DNA from: Pyramidobacter piscolens
Lineage (GTDB): Bacteria > Synergistota > Synergistia > Synergistales > Dethiosulfovibrionaceae
DNA: 64,000 nucleotides
Reading direction: 5' to 3'
Assembly: GCA_004558205.1 (NCBI GenBank)
Contig: SFDM01000001.1
Coordinates: 172,039 to 236,038 of the forward strand
Of the stretch, positions 9,702-16,681 are shown piece by piece; position 1 is the stretch's first letter; the number at the start of each line of letters is the position of its first letter. Below the pieces are notes generated by a model that was given only the letters and a program-made list of their open reading frames with translations, ran no database searches and was not told the origin of the DNA. The translations under genes and the position numbers were made by a program.

Positions 9702-10306
9702 CAAAGATAAAATTTTGCGGTCTGTCCCGCGCCGAGGACATCGCCACGGCCAATGAAATAAAAGCCGACTACGTTGGCTTTGTTTTCGCGACAAAAAGCA
9801 AACGGTACGTTACACCAGAAAAAGCCCGCGCTTTGAGACAATTGCTTGACGCCGGCATCAAAGCGGTGGGCGTCTTTGCAGACGAAAAACCCGAAAGGGC
9901 CGCCGAGCTTTTAAACAGCGGCGTTATCGATATGGCCCAGCTCCACGGCGGCGAAGACGAAGCCTATATCGCCCAGCTGCGGAGTCTGACAGATAAACCG
10001 GTTATGCAGGCTTTTCAAATCACCTGCAGGGAGGATGTGGCAAAGGCGGAAAACAGTTCGGCAGATCTCATCCTCCTTGATTCGGGAGCCGGCACCGGAA
10101 GAGCCTTTGACTGGGAGCTGATAGGACAGGTGAGCAGGCCCTATTTCCTCGCAGGCGGCCTGGACTGCCACAATGTGGCGTTTGCCGTCAGGGAGCTGCG
10201 CCCTTGCGGGGTGGATGCCAGTTCCGGCATCGAAAGGGACGGAATCAAGGACAAAAGCAAAATGGCGGCCTTCGCGGCCGCTGTCAGAAAGGAAGATGAA
10301 AAATGA
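9698..10306 (+). CDS. trpF: Phosphoribosylanthranilate isomerase
   Basis: Amadori rearrangement of phosphoribosylanthranilate. 202 residues, TIM barrel. The catalytic Cys is in KIKFCGLSR at the start, and the acid is in LILLDSGAGTGRAFDW. The phosphate-binding strand FLAGGLD and the ending GVDASSGIE are complete. It overlaps trpC and trpB by four bases each (ATGA). Confidence 0.96.
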   Translation: MTKIKFCGLSRAEDIATANEIKADYVGFVFATKSKRYVTPEKARALRQLLDAGIKAVGVFADEKPERAAELLNSGVIDMAQLHGGEDEAYIAQLRSLTDKPVMQAFQITCREDVAKAENSSADLILLDSGAGTGRAFDWELIGQVSRPYFLAGGLDCHNVAFAVRELRPCGVDASSGIERDGIKDKSKMAAFAAAVRKEDEK

Positions 10307-11493
10307 CCAATCCCAAGGGACGCTTCGGCGTCCACGGCGGGCAGTACATTCCGGAAACGCTGATGAACGCGGTCATCGAGCTGGAAGAAGCCTACGATCA
10401 CTATAAAAAGGATCCCGAATTTAACAGGGAACTGACCGTCCTTTTCAACGAATACGCCGGCAGGCCTTCCAGGCTGTACTATGCCGAAAAAATGACCCAG
10501 GACCTGGGCGGCGCGAAGATCTATCTCAAGCGTGAGGATCTGAACCACACCGGCGCGCATAAGATCAACAACGTGCTCGGGCAGGCGCTTCTCGCGAAGA
10601 AAATGGGCAAAACAAGGCTCATTGCCGAAACCGGCGCCGGCCAGCACGGTGTCGCCGCCGCGACTGCCGCGGCTTTAATGGGCATGGAGTGCGTGGTGTT
10701 TATGGGCGAGGAGGACACCGTCCGCCAAGCGCTCAACGTGTACCGCATGCGCCTGCTCGGCGCGGAGGTGATTCCCGTCAAATCGGGGACGGCAACCCTC
10801 AAAGACGCTGTTTCCGAGGCCATGCGGGAATGGACTTCGCGCATCGCAGACACGCACTACTGCCTTGGTTCCGTAATGGGGCCCCACCCCTTTCCGACTA
10901 TCGTCCGCGATTTTCAGGCGGTGATCTCCCGGGAAATCAAAGAGCAGATGCTGGAAAAAGAAGGGCGGCTGCCCGACGCTGTCATCGCCTGCGTCGGCGG
11001 CGGTTCCAACGCCATCGGCAGCTTCTATCACTTCATCGGGGATAAGGGCGTGCGGCTTATCGGATGCGAAGCGGCGGGACGAGGCATCCATACCTTTGAA
11101 ACAGCAGCCACGGTCAATACGGGCTCGGTAGGCATTTTCCACGGGATGAAATCTTACTTCTGCCAGGACAAGTACGGCCAGATCGCACCCGTCTACTCCA
11201 TCTCTGCGGGGCTGGATTACCCAGGAGTAGGGCCAGAGCATGCCTACCTGCACGACATCGGCAGAGCCGAATACGTTCCCGTGACCGACGACGAGGCCGT
11301 GCGCGCCTTTGAGTATCTTGCCAAAACCGAGGGGATTATCCCCGCCATCGAGTCGGCGCACGCCGTCGCGCACGCCCTCACGCTGGCGCCAGCCATGGGA
11401 AAAGACAGGACCATCGTGATCACGATCTCCGGCAGAGGCGACAAAGACTGCGCCGCCATCGCCCGTTACAGAGGGGAGGATATTCATGAGTAA
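10303..11493 (+). CDS. trpB: Tryptophan synthase beta chain
   Basis: The PLP enzyme that condenses indole with serine. 396 residues. PLP lysine is in LNHTGAHKINN, the glutamate-containing loop is AETGAGQHGVA, and the phosphate cup is CVGGGSNAIGSF. This is the TrpB1 type that partners with TrpA, which follows immediately. Start ATG overlaps the trpF stop. Confidence 0.98.
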   Translation: MTNPKGRFGVHGGQYIPETLMNAVIELEEAYDHYKKDPEFNRELTVLFNEYAGRPSRLYYAEKMTQDLGGAKIYLKREDLNHTGAHKINNVLGQALLAKKMGKTRLIAETGAGQHGVAAATAAALMGMECVVFMGEEDTVRQALNVYRMRLLGAEVIPVKSGTATLKDAVSEAMREWTSRIADTHYCLGSVMGPHPFPTIVRDFQAVISREIKEQMLEKEGRLPDAVIACVGGGSNAIGSFYHFIGDKGVRLIGCEAAGRGIHTFETAATVNTGSVGIFHGMKSYFCQDKYGQIAPVYSISAGLDYPGVGPEHAYLHDIGRAEYVPVTDDEAVRAFEYLAKTEGIIPAIESAHAVAHALTLAPAMGKDRTIVITISGRGDKDCAAIARYRGEDIHE

Positions 11494-12256
11494 CATCAGA
11501 AAAGCCTTTGAAAAAGGAAAGGCCTTCATCGCCTTTATCACCTGCGGCGATCCCGACCTGGAAACCACCGCCGCCGCGGTCCGCGCCGCCGCCGCGAACG
11601 GGGCCGATCTTATCGAGCTTGGCATCCCTTTCTCCGACCCCACCGCCGAAGGCCCCGTCATTCAGGGGGCCAACCTGCGGGCCCTTAAGGGCGGCGTCAC
11701 CACCGACAATATCTTCGACTTTGTCAGGGAGCTGCGCCGCGACGTCACGATTCCTCTGGTGTTCATGACCTATGCCAACGTGATCTTCTCCTACGGAGCA
11801 GAACGCTTCATCTCAACCTGCAGGGATATAGGGATTGACGGTCTGATCCTCCCCGACCTGCCCTTTGAGGAAAAGGATGAGTTCCAGCCCATCTGCCGCA
11901 AGTACGGCGTGGATCTCCTGTCGCTCGTCGCGCCGACGTCCGAAAACCGCATCGCCATGATCGCAAAAGAAGCGGAAGGCTTTCTATACATCGTTTCCAG
12001 CCTCGGCGTGACCGGAACGAGAAGCGAAATCAAAACAGACCTCGCCTCGATCGTGGACGTGGCGCGCCAGCATACCTCGGTCCCCTGTGCCATCGGATTC
12101 GGCATTTCCACCCCCGAACAGGCGAAGAAGATGTCGGCGATCTCCGACGGTGTCATTGTCGGCTCCGCCATCATCAAGCTGCTTGAAAAACACGGCACAA
12201 ACGCGCCTCCCTATATTGGTGAATTTGTCAGGACCATGAAAGACGCCATCAGGTAA
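11486..12256 (+). CDS. trpA: Tryptophan synthase alpha chain
   Basis: Cleaves indole-3-glycerol phosphate and channels indole to TrpB. 256 residues. Catalytic Glu is in LIELGIPFSDPTAEGPVIQ, catalytic Asp in GLILPDLPFEE, and the phosphate loop is GFGISTPEQA. It overlaps trpB by 8 bp. No convincing hairpin terminator follows before the decayed island begins. Confidence 0.97.
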   Translation: MSNIRKAFEKGKAFIAFITCGDPDLETTAAAVRAAAANGADLIELGIPFSDPTAEGPVIQGANLRALKGGVTTDNIFDFVRELRRDVTIPLVFMTYANVIFSYGAERFISTCRDIGIDGLILPDLPFEEKDEFQPICRKYGVDLLSLVAPTSENRIAMIAKEAEGFLYIVSSLGVTGTRSEIKTDLASIVDVARQHTSVPCAIGFGISTPEQAKKMSAISDGVIVGSAIIKLLEKHGTNAPPYIGEFVRTMKDAIR

Positions 12257-12385
12257 AAGAGCAAATTTACGCACAGACTTTTAGAGAAAAGGGCAGCGAT
12301 TTTTGCGTCCTCAAGGTCTTTGCTTATTGATTTACGTGCGACATAAGCGCCCTTAAGTCGGGAAAAACGACACGGAACAGTTGCG

Positions 12386-12660
12386 TCAAAAATATTTCGA
12401 CAGCAGAAAACCTTTTATATTGACGTGCAGAATGCCATTACGGCCTCGGTCAATTTCGTCCATCGTCACCACATACTTGGGATAGCTGTCGGAAATGCCT
12501 TCCAGAGCCGAGAATTCCCGCTCGACAGTTTCCCTGGAGGCGAGAAGACAGCTGACCTGGACATAAAGTTTTTCGCGATCACGGCAGGCGACGAAGTTCA
12601 CTTCCTTGCCTGCGGCGTTTCCGACGATGACTGATTAGCCGCGGCGCAGAAGCTCCATCT
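12386..12660 (-). pseudogene. C-terminal remnant of an AAA/DUF4143 ATP-binding protein
   Basis: About 85 codons matching the end of the common bacterial AAA plus DUF4143 proteins: ELLRRG, then a stop (TAA at 12635-12637), then GNAAGKEVNFVA, VQVSCLLAS, EREFSAL, YPKYVVTMDE and HVNIKGFLL. The in-frame stop and the absence of the preceding 300 residues show it is dead. Such genes are frequently gained and lost, in line with the debris around it. Confidence 0.7.
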
Positions 12661-12681
12661 GGCTTCTGTGGCGGAGGGGCT

Positions 12682-12933
12682 CTACGGCTTCCATGGCGCT
12701 TTCTTCCCTTCGCAGGCCCGGCGGATTTTTCTCAGTGGCAGGCCGCGCCGTGCCAGCTGGATCGTCCAGTTCAGCATGAGATGGCGGTCTTCGCGATCAA
12801 TGCGACAGAGGATGCGCGCGCCTTCGGGCGGCGGCCAGCCGGCCCCTTCCGCGACGTCGACATAATGGCGCCCGCGTTGGCTGTCCCAGACTGCATAAAG
12901 GATAAGCTCGTTTCGTTCGGCCGTTCTGGTCAC
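12682..12933 (-). CDS. Unrecognised 83-residue protein
   Basis: An open frame with a GTG start and an AAGAAGG directly upstream. The first half is mixed alpha/beta with a Pro-rich turn (WPPPEGARI). The second half is a basic amphipathic helix ending LARRGLPLRKIRRACEGKK, compatible with nucleic-acid binding. It belongs to no family I recognise. Placed between two broken genes on the same strand, it may itself be a fragment. Confidence 0.3.
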   Translation of the reverse strand: MTRTAERNELILYAVWDSQRGRHYVDVAEGAGWPPPEGARILCRIDREDRHLMLNWTIQLARRGLPLRKIRRACEGKKAPWKP

Positions 12934-13022
12934 CTTCTTTCTAAAAAGTTTTGCGATTGTCCCTTGACATTACAGGAAGTCCTCGAAGCCCGACTTACTG
13001 CCAATGAGCTGCCTCAATACAA

Positions 13023-13055
13023 AGAGCCGCCTCTCAACAGGGGCGGCTCTTTTTG
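13023..13055 (+). terminator. Strong hairpin terminator
   Basis: AGAGCCGCC at 13023-13031 pairs with GGCGGCTCT at 13042-13050, followed by five T. No intact plus-strand gene lies upstream, so it is probably left over from a lost gene. The 13056-13190 stretch holds nothing I can identify. Confidence 0.65.
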
Positions 13056-13192
13056 TCTGCATAGCAGAAGCTTGTTCACACAGGGACGCTGCAGCCTTTT
13101 GGCATACGTGCTGACGCTGTCATTATATCGGGACTCGGCGGCACCTCAATGGCGTTAACGGCGCCATATCGACGACACTGCGTGCAAATGAG

Positions 13193-13686
13193 TCACGAGA
13201 AGTCAAGGCTTCTTTTCACTCCCAGCAACGCAGCCCGCGCGATCTGGTACGGCACTTGCCGCCGGCGGCGCTATACCGTCCGAGCGTCCATACGGCAATG
13301 CTTGGCAATCTTTTCGAGGGCCGTCTGCTCCTTCATACGCCGCTGGATAGGTGCGCCAATGTATGTGACATGGAGCCGATAGGCTTCCCAATCCTGAGGA
13401 AACAACTTGCGCACTTCACTGCCGGCAGCCCTGATGTTCTTCCAACCCGCCCTTTCAATCGGCTCGACTACAGCAATTACCTCTCCGCCAACGAGAGAAC
13501 GGAGCCTTCCATACTGCCCCTTCTGCGAGCTTCCTCCCCTTCCGCCGCCGGGCGCCACGTCGCCGCGGCAACGATCTCCGCGTCGCTGGGCTGCGGAGCA
13601 TCGCCCACAATGGCAGCAAGGCCGCGGGGGCAGCGCGAAGCAACGATATCCAACGCCCGCGCAAGTTGATCCATTTCGCCCATCAC
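13193..13686 (-). pseudogene. Broken helix-turn-helix regulator, phage-type
   Basis: Reads as one ancestral protein of about 165 residues if a frameshift near 13500 and an amber codon near 13275 are repaired. The 5' part (13477-13686) begins MMGEMDQLARAL. The 3' part (below 13500) continues with GEVIAVVEPIE, KLFPQDWEAYRLH and a putative DNA-binding helix pair EKIAKHCRMDARTV; after the TAG the same frame goes on as a basic tail of RRRRQVPYQIARA character. The layout resembles small phage late-gene activators. That assignment is inference from helix pattern only. Confidence 0.4.
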
Positions 13687-13741
13687 AGCACCTCCCTAGT
13701 TCCGCGTAAAGATCTGCCGCCGCTTCTTCTCATATTAATTA

Positions 13742-13899
13742 TCAATAGAACAGCTAAATTTAACGTCCGGGACCGGCCCGAGGGGCCATGCAGTCGCTAA
13801 AGACTATCTCGGCCTGTTCGGCCTGCCTATACTCGCTTGGTGGATACCCCTCGGGTCGTCCCCTCAGTGCCCATTTTGCGTTTTTATCGCAAAATAGTA
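13742..13899 (-). repeat. Dispersed structured repeat, copy 1
   Basis: About 155 bp, read on the minus strand, that recur with roughly 85-90% identity at 21469-21624. The repeat starts inside the last codons of the 58-residue ORF at 13864-14040 and continues into a long hairpin. The outer stem pairs CCCGAGGGG with CCCCTCGGG. An inner small stem is GGCC-GAACA-GGCC, and both copies share AGCGAGTATAGGCAGGCCG and GATAGTCTTTAGCGACT. Confidence 0.75.
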
Positions 13900-14040
13900 T
13901 CGCGCCTCCCACGCGCCTTCCTTGCCGTCAGGCAGCCCCGGCCGTGATTGCCAGAATTCATCGAACCACGCATCTACTTGCTGATCAGCGGCCGGATGAC
14001 GGGCGCACCCGCTGCGCAACCAGTTGCCGAGGAATTTCAC
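13864..14040 (-). CDS. Unrecognised 58-residue protein
   Basis: GTG start overlapping the stop of the 29-residue ORF upstream as GTGA, which supports real coupled translation. Tryptophan-rich and acidic in the middle (VDAWFDEFWQSRPG), ending YYFAIKTQNGH. The last codons form the beginning of the dispersed repeat, and the second copy near 21.5 kb encodes nearly the same tail. No family recognised. Confidence 0.4.
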   Translation of the reverse strand: MKFLGNWLRSGCARHPAADQQVDAWFDEFWQSRPGLPDGKEGAWEARYYFAIKTQNGH

Positions 14041-14126
14041 CGCTTCAGCTTCGCCGCCATCTTGTCAGCAAACAGGTCAGTCAGCTCCTCTAAAGACATT
14101 TCGCTCAATGCCGCCAAGGCGTTCAT
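14037..14126 (-). CDS. 29-residue leader-like ORF
   Basis: ATG at 14126 has an excellent AAAGGAGGAG eight bases upstream and reads MNALAALSEMSLEELTDLF then a short basic end. It is one predicted amphipathic helix with leucine spacing, possibly a small interaction domain. Coupled to the 58-residue ORF. Too short for the usual gene finders. Confidence 0.4.
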   Translation of the reverse strand: MNALAALSEMSLEELTDLFADKMAAKLKR

Positions 14127-14191
14127 ATATTTCTCCTCCTTTCAACTTTCCGCCACTCTTTAGAGCGGCTTTTTTATTACCCTAGCGGACC

Positions 14192-14220
14192 TTGACACGT
14201 ACGCTAATACGTACGATAAT
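14192..14220 (+). promoter_or_regulatory. Promoter and paired operator of the toxin-antitoxin genes
   Basis: Near-consensus sigma-70 promoter TTGACA (14192-14197), 17-bp spacer, GATAAT (14215-14220). Two copies of the palindrome CGTACG sit in the spacer at 14198-14203 and 14210-14215, 12 bp apart. This is where an autorepressing Phd/YefM-type antitoxin would be expected to bind. Confidence 0.7.
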
Positions 14221-14245
14221 GACAAACAGAAAGGAGTGACGCCTC

Positions 14246-14488
14246 ATGATTCTGAACGCCACAACCGCTAGGCAAAACCTTTACAGCGTCATCAATGAAG
14301 TGATCGACACCCAGGAGCCCGTCTACATCACCGCCAAGAGCGGAAATGTGGTGCTGCTCTCCGAAGACGATTACAAGGCGATGGTTGAAACCCTCTACCT
14401 CACGTCGATCCCGGGAATGCGCCAGAAGATTCTGGACGGCATAAACACCCCCCTGAAAGAATGCGTTGCCGACCCAGACGATGAGTGA
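14246..14488 (+). CDS. Phd/YefM-family antitoxin
   Basis: 80 residues. The N-terminal half has the family pattern NATTARQNLYSVINEV, then EPVYITAKSGNVVLLSEDDY, which forms the DNA-binding domain. The acidic C-terminal tail (ECVADPDDE) would wrap the toxin. AAGGAGTG lies upstream of the ATG. It overlaps the toxin by 8 bp and is likely to autorepress through the CGTACG pair. Confidence 0.93.
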   Translation: MILNATTARQNLYSVINEVIDTQEPVYITAKSGNVVLLSEDDYKAMVETLYLTSIPGMRQKILDGINTPLKECVADPDDE

Positions 14489-14750
14489 CCCCTGGAAGAT
14501 CCTTTACACCAAACAAGGACTCAAAGACAAAAAAACTGCCATGAGTAACGGCCTTAAAGCGAAGGTTCGCGACCTCCTGGCCCTATTGAAGGACGATCCC
14601 TTCGCCGCCTATCCGCCTTATGAAAAGCTGATAGGCGATCTGGGCGGAGCCTATTCCCGCCGCCTGAACCGCCAGCACCGTCTGGTCTATCAGGCCTACG
14701 AAGTTGAACATGCCATCAAAATCATCAGCTTCTGGAGCCATTACGAGTAA
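14481..14750 (+). CDS. YoeB/Txe-family mRNA interferase toxin
   Basis: 89 residues from the ATG at 14481, which overlaps the antitoxin stop; this start gives the usual N-terminus DPWKILYTKQG. RelE fold; the C-terminal family block is intact, with GDLGGAYSRRLNRQHRLVYQ (catalytic Arg and His region) and the final SFWSHYE. It would cut mRNA at the ribosome unless bound by the antitoxin. No damage is visible although the surrounding genes are broken. Confidence 0.93.
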   Translation: MSDPWKILYTKQGLKDKKTAMSNGLKAKVRDLLALLKDDPFAAYPPYEKLIGDLGGAYSRRLNRQHRLVYQAYEVEHAIKIISFWSHYE

Positions 14751-14753
14751 CCC

Positions 14754-14783
14754 GCCGCCCTAACTCTAAGGGCGGCTTTTTTT
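14754..14783 (+). terminator. Terminator of the toxin-antitoxin operon
   Basis: GCCGCCCT (14754-14761) pairs with AGGGCGGC (14769-14776), then seven T. It lies three bases after the toxin stop. Confidence 0.85.
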
Positions 14784-14827
14784 GTTGCCTCCCTGTAGAG
14801 GGAACGGACTTCTTCCACCGCCCGCGC

Positions 14828-15063
14828 TCACTCGCCGGCCCAGAACAGGCCCTTCCCCCTTTTCGAGATAGCACCACGCAGAATGCGCCACAGCTCGTAA
14901 ACATCTATCTCGATGTATTCCGTAAACTCAGGATCTTCGACTTCGCCGCCGTTGCAGTGTTTAATACGAGTTGCAAAGTTTGCGGCCCTTACAGGTCTGG
15001 GTTCTCCGCTACTACCAGCATGGACCTGAAACGTTGCTTGATCTCTCGCTTTGTCATCGTCAT
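14828..15063 (-). pseudogene. Small frameshifted accessory ORF
   Basis: ATG at 15063, preceded by AAGGAG, reads 24 codons (MTMTKREIKQRFRSMLVVAE) to a stop. A shifted frame then continues coherently through EVEDPEFTEYIEIDVYELW to a TGA at 14828. It looks like an 80-residue protein with one frameshift. No family recognised; it sits directly downstream of the integrase remnant. Confidence 0.35.
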
Positions 15064-15067
15064 GTTC

Positions 15068-15580
15068 TTACGCTCCTTCTTTGTCAGCATAATCACAGGC
15101 GATCCCATAACGCAGTATCATGCTGATATGCTGGGCAACTGCGTGAGACAGGTCATGATTCCCTTTTTCCTCTATCATTCTGAGCAACCCCAAGACTTTA
15201 GGAGCTGTAATAGCACAGCACTTCATATCTCCCAGAACGGGCAAAACATATTTATCAAGTCTGTGCTGCTGGCGGTCAACGTTTTTAGTTCCCATGATTG
15301 GCCTGCACTTCTTCTCCATCTACTCCTCGGCAAGATTTCTAAAGAGAAGGCTCTCTGTGCTATCCTTTGTGGCGCTGAGATTCATGAGTTTCTGTTCCCG
15401 AAGCCTACGTGCTTCATAAAGGCTGATTTTATCACAATTACCAAGTGCCTCTTTCCATTCCTTGCCCCCCGAGACCTTTCTAAAAAACCACGTTTTTGCC
15501 CCTGTGTCTCTTACGTCAACGTAAAGAAAATTCTCTATACGGATAAATGACCGGCTCTTTCCGAGCTCAGGTTTTTAATT
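15068..15580 (-). pseudogene. P4-type tyrosine integrase, N-terminal half only
   Basis: A single frame of about 165 codons with one internal TAG at 15321-15323. The part before the stop matches the DUF4102 arm-binding domain (VDVRDTGAKTWFFRK, SLYEARRLREQ). The part after it matches the SAM-like core-binding domain (RLDKYVLPVLGD, ITAPKVLGLLRMIE). The TAG falls where the family usually has Trp. The whole catalytic domain with the Arg-His-Arg-Tyr residues is gone. It sits 270 bp from the 3' end of a tRNA-Thr, a normal target site for this family. Confidence 0.8.
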
Positions 15581-15790
15581 TTTGATCTGCTTTTCCGTCC
15601 ACACATTTTCTCAGCTCCTTCATCTGTATAGGATTTCAAGATCTATGCATACTTCACTTTTTTCTACGTCTTGTCCAGATTAAAAAATTACCCGTGGTGT
15701 ACATCCTTGTACACATCTCTATGCACATCTGAGTACATGCAGAGGGGGATTTCTAGCCCTTTTTTTGCCTTTTTCAGAAAAGACGAAAAA

Positions 15791-15823
15791 GACGCAAGCC
15801 CTGTATTTGCAGGACTTGCGCCT
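15791..15823 (-). terminator. Terminator of the tRNA cluster
   Basis: On the minus strand GCGCAAGTCCTG pairs with CAGGGCTTGCGTC and is followed by five T, 26 bp after the last tRNA. The 15581-15790 stretch beyond holds only short GTACAC/GTACAT repeats and no gene. Confidence 0.8.
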
Positions 15824-15848
15824 AAGTTTGACTTTTTTGGACAAAAAA

Positions 15849-15924
15849 TGGAGCCGACTCCCGGATTCGGACCGGGGACCCCATCCTTACCATGGATGTG
15901 CTCTACCTACTGAGCTAAGTCGGC
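15849..15924 (-). tRNA. tRNA-Thr(GGT)
   Basis: 76 nt including an encoded CCA. The seven-pair acceptor stem GCCGACT/AGTCGGC is perfect. The anticodon loop ATGGTAA gives anticodon GGT (codons ACC/ACU). D arm TAGCTCAGTAGGTAGAGCA and a T loop with TCCGAAT are standard. It is the last of three tRNAs. Confidence 0.95.
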
Positions 15925-15932
15925 ATATTTTA

Positions 15933-16018
15933 TGGTGGTAGCGGGTGGATTTGAACCACCGTAGGCTCTCGCCGTCAGATTTACAGTCTGATGCCATTGA
16001 CCACTCGGCCACACTACC
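15933..16018 (-). tRNA. tRNA-Tyr(GTA)
   Basis: 86 nt with a class II long variable arm and encoded CCA. Anticodon stem CAGA/TCTG around CTGTAAA gives GTA. The acceptor stem GGTAGTG/CGCTACC contains one G-T pair. The T loop GTTCAAATC is standard. Confidence 0.95.
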
Positions 16019-16052
16019 ACATTATGTTGTTTGTCGTTCCAAAAAGTTGCTT

Positions 16053-16128
16053 TGGAGCCGGCAACCAGACTCGAACTGGTGACCTGCTGATTACAAATCA
16101 GCTGCTCTACCAACTGAGCTACGCCGGC
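16053..16128 (-). tRNA. tRNA-Thr(TGT)
   Basis: 76 nt including CCA. Acceptor stem GCCGGCG/TGCCGGC. Anticodon stem GCTGA/TCAGC with loop TTTGTAA gives TGT (codons ACA/ACG). It is the first gene of the cluster after the promoter. Confidence 0.95.
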
Positions 16129-16141
16129 CCGACGAGAAGAC

Positions 16142-16169
16142 ATTATACGTGATTTATCTAAAAAGTCAA
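16142..16169 (-). promoter_or_regulatory. Promoter of the tRNA cluster
   Basis: On the minus strand TTGACT (16169-16164), 16-bp spacer, TATAAT (16147-16142), a strong sigma-70 promoter 13 bp ahead of tRNA-Thr(TGT). Confidence 0.75.
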
Positions 16170-16356
16170 CGGCGGCAGCGCGACTTCGCAAAAACAGCAT
16201 GGAGACTTGCAATAGCTAAGCTTATACGGCATTTAAGAGTCCAAGAGGCTAATTTCACGAAAATTAAGAAAAAACTTTTTTTCGCATAAGAACGGCGTCG
16301 GAAGCTAAAACTCAGCCAGCTCCCGACGCCGTCTTTATGCCGCGCCGCGGCGCTTC

Positions 16357-16668
16357 TTAAAGCTTCGCCAGTTTTTCCTCAACGGCCTGCATTTTACCTT
16401 CCATGGTCAGTTCTTTATCGCGGCGGTCGTCGATGCGGAGGGTGGTGTAGACGCGCTGAACGCCCTTGGCAAAGGGGCTTTCGTGAGCCTCGCGGACCGC
16501 GGCGAGCACTTCGTCGAGCTCGCCTTCAAGGATGGTGCTCATGGGCGTAAGCATCACTTTCAGATTATGGGAGCGCAGGATCTTCTCCACGCCGGCCACA
16601 TAAAAGCTAGTGCCGCCGGCGGTGGGAATGCGCGGCGCGATGGTTACTTCAGCGATGACTCTTGGCAT
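16357..16668 (-). CDS. MTH1187-family thiamine-binding protein
   Basis: 103 residues with the DUF77/YkoF-like pattern: IAPRIPTAG at the start, then MTPMSTILEGELDEV. Family members are small tetrameric proteins that bind thiamine or precursors. ATG at 16668 is preceded by GAGGAG. It begins 13 bp after the TolC-like gene and probably shares its transcript. A GC-rich inverted repeat (about 16288-16334) follows it. Confidence 0.85.
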   Translation of the reverse strand: MPRVIAEVTIAPRIPTAGGTSFYVAGVEKILRSHNLKVMLTPMSTILEGELDEVLAAVREAHESPFAKGVQRVYTTLRIDDRRDKELTMEGKMQAVEEKLAKL

Positions 16669-16681
16669 TTTTCAGTCTCCT

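Noticed and set aside
15690..15745. Repeated GTACAC/GTACAT units as a small CRISPR-like array
   Set aside because: Units are only six to eight bases, irregularly spaced, and no cas genes are present.
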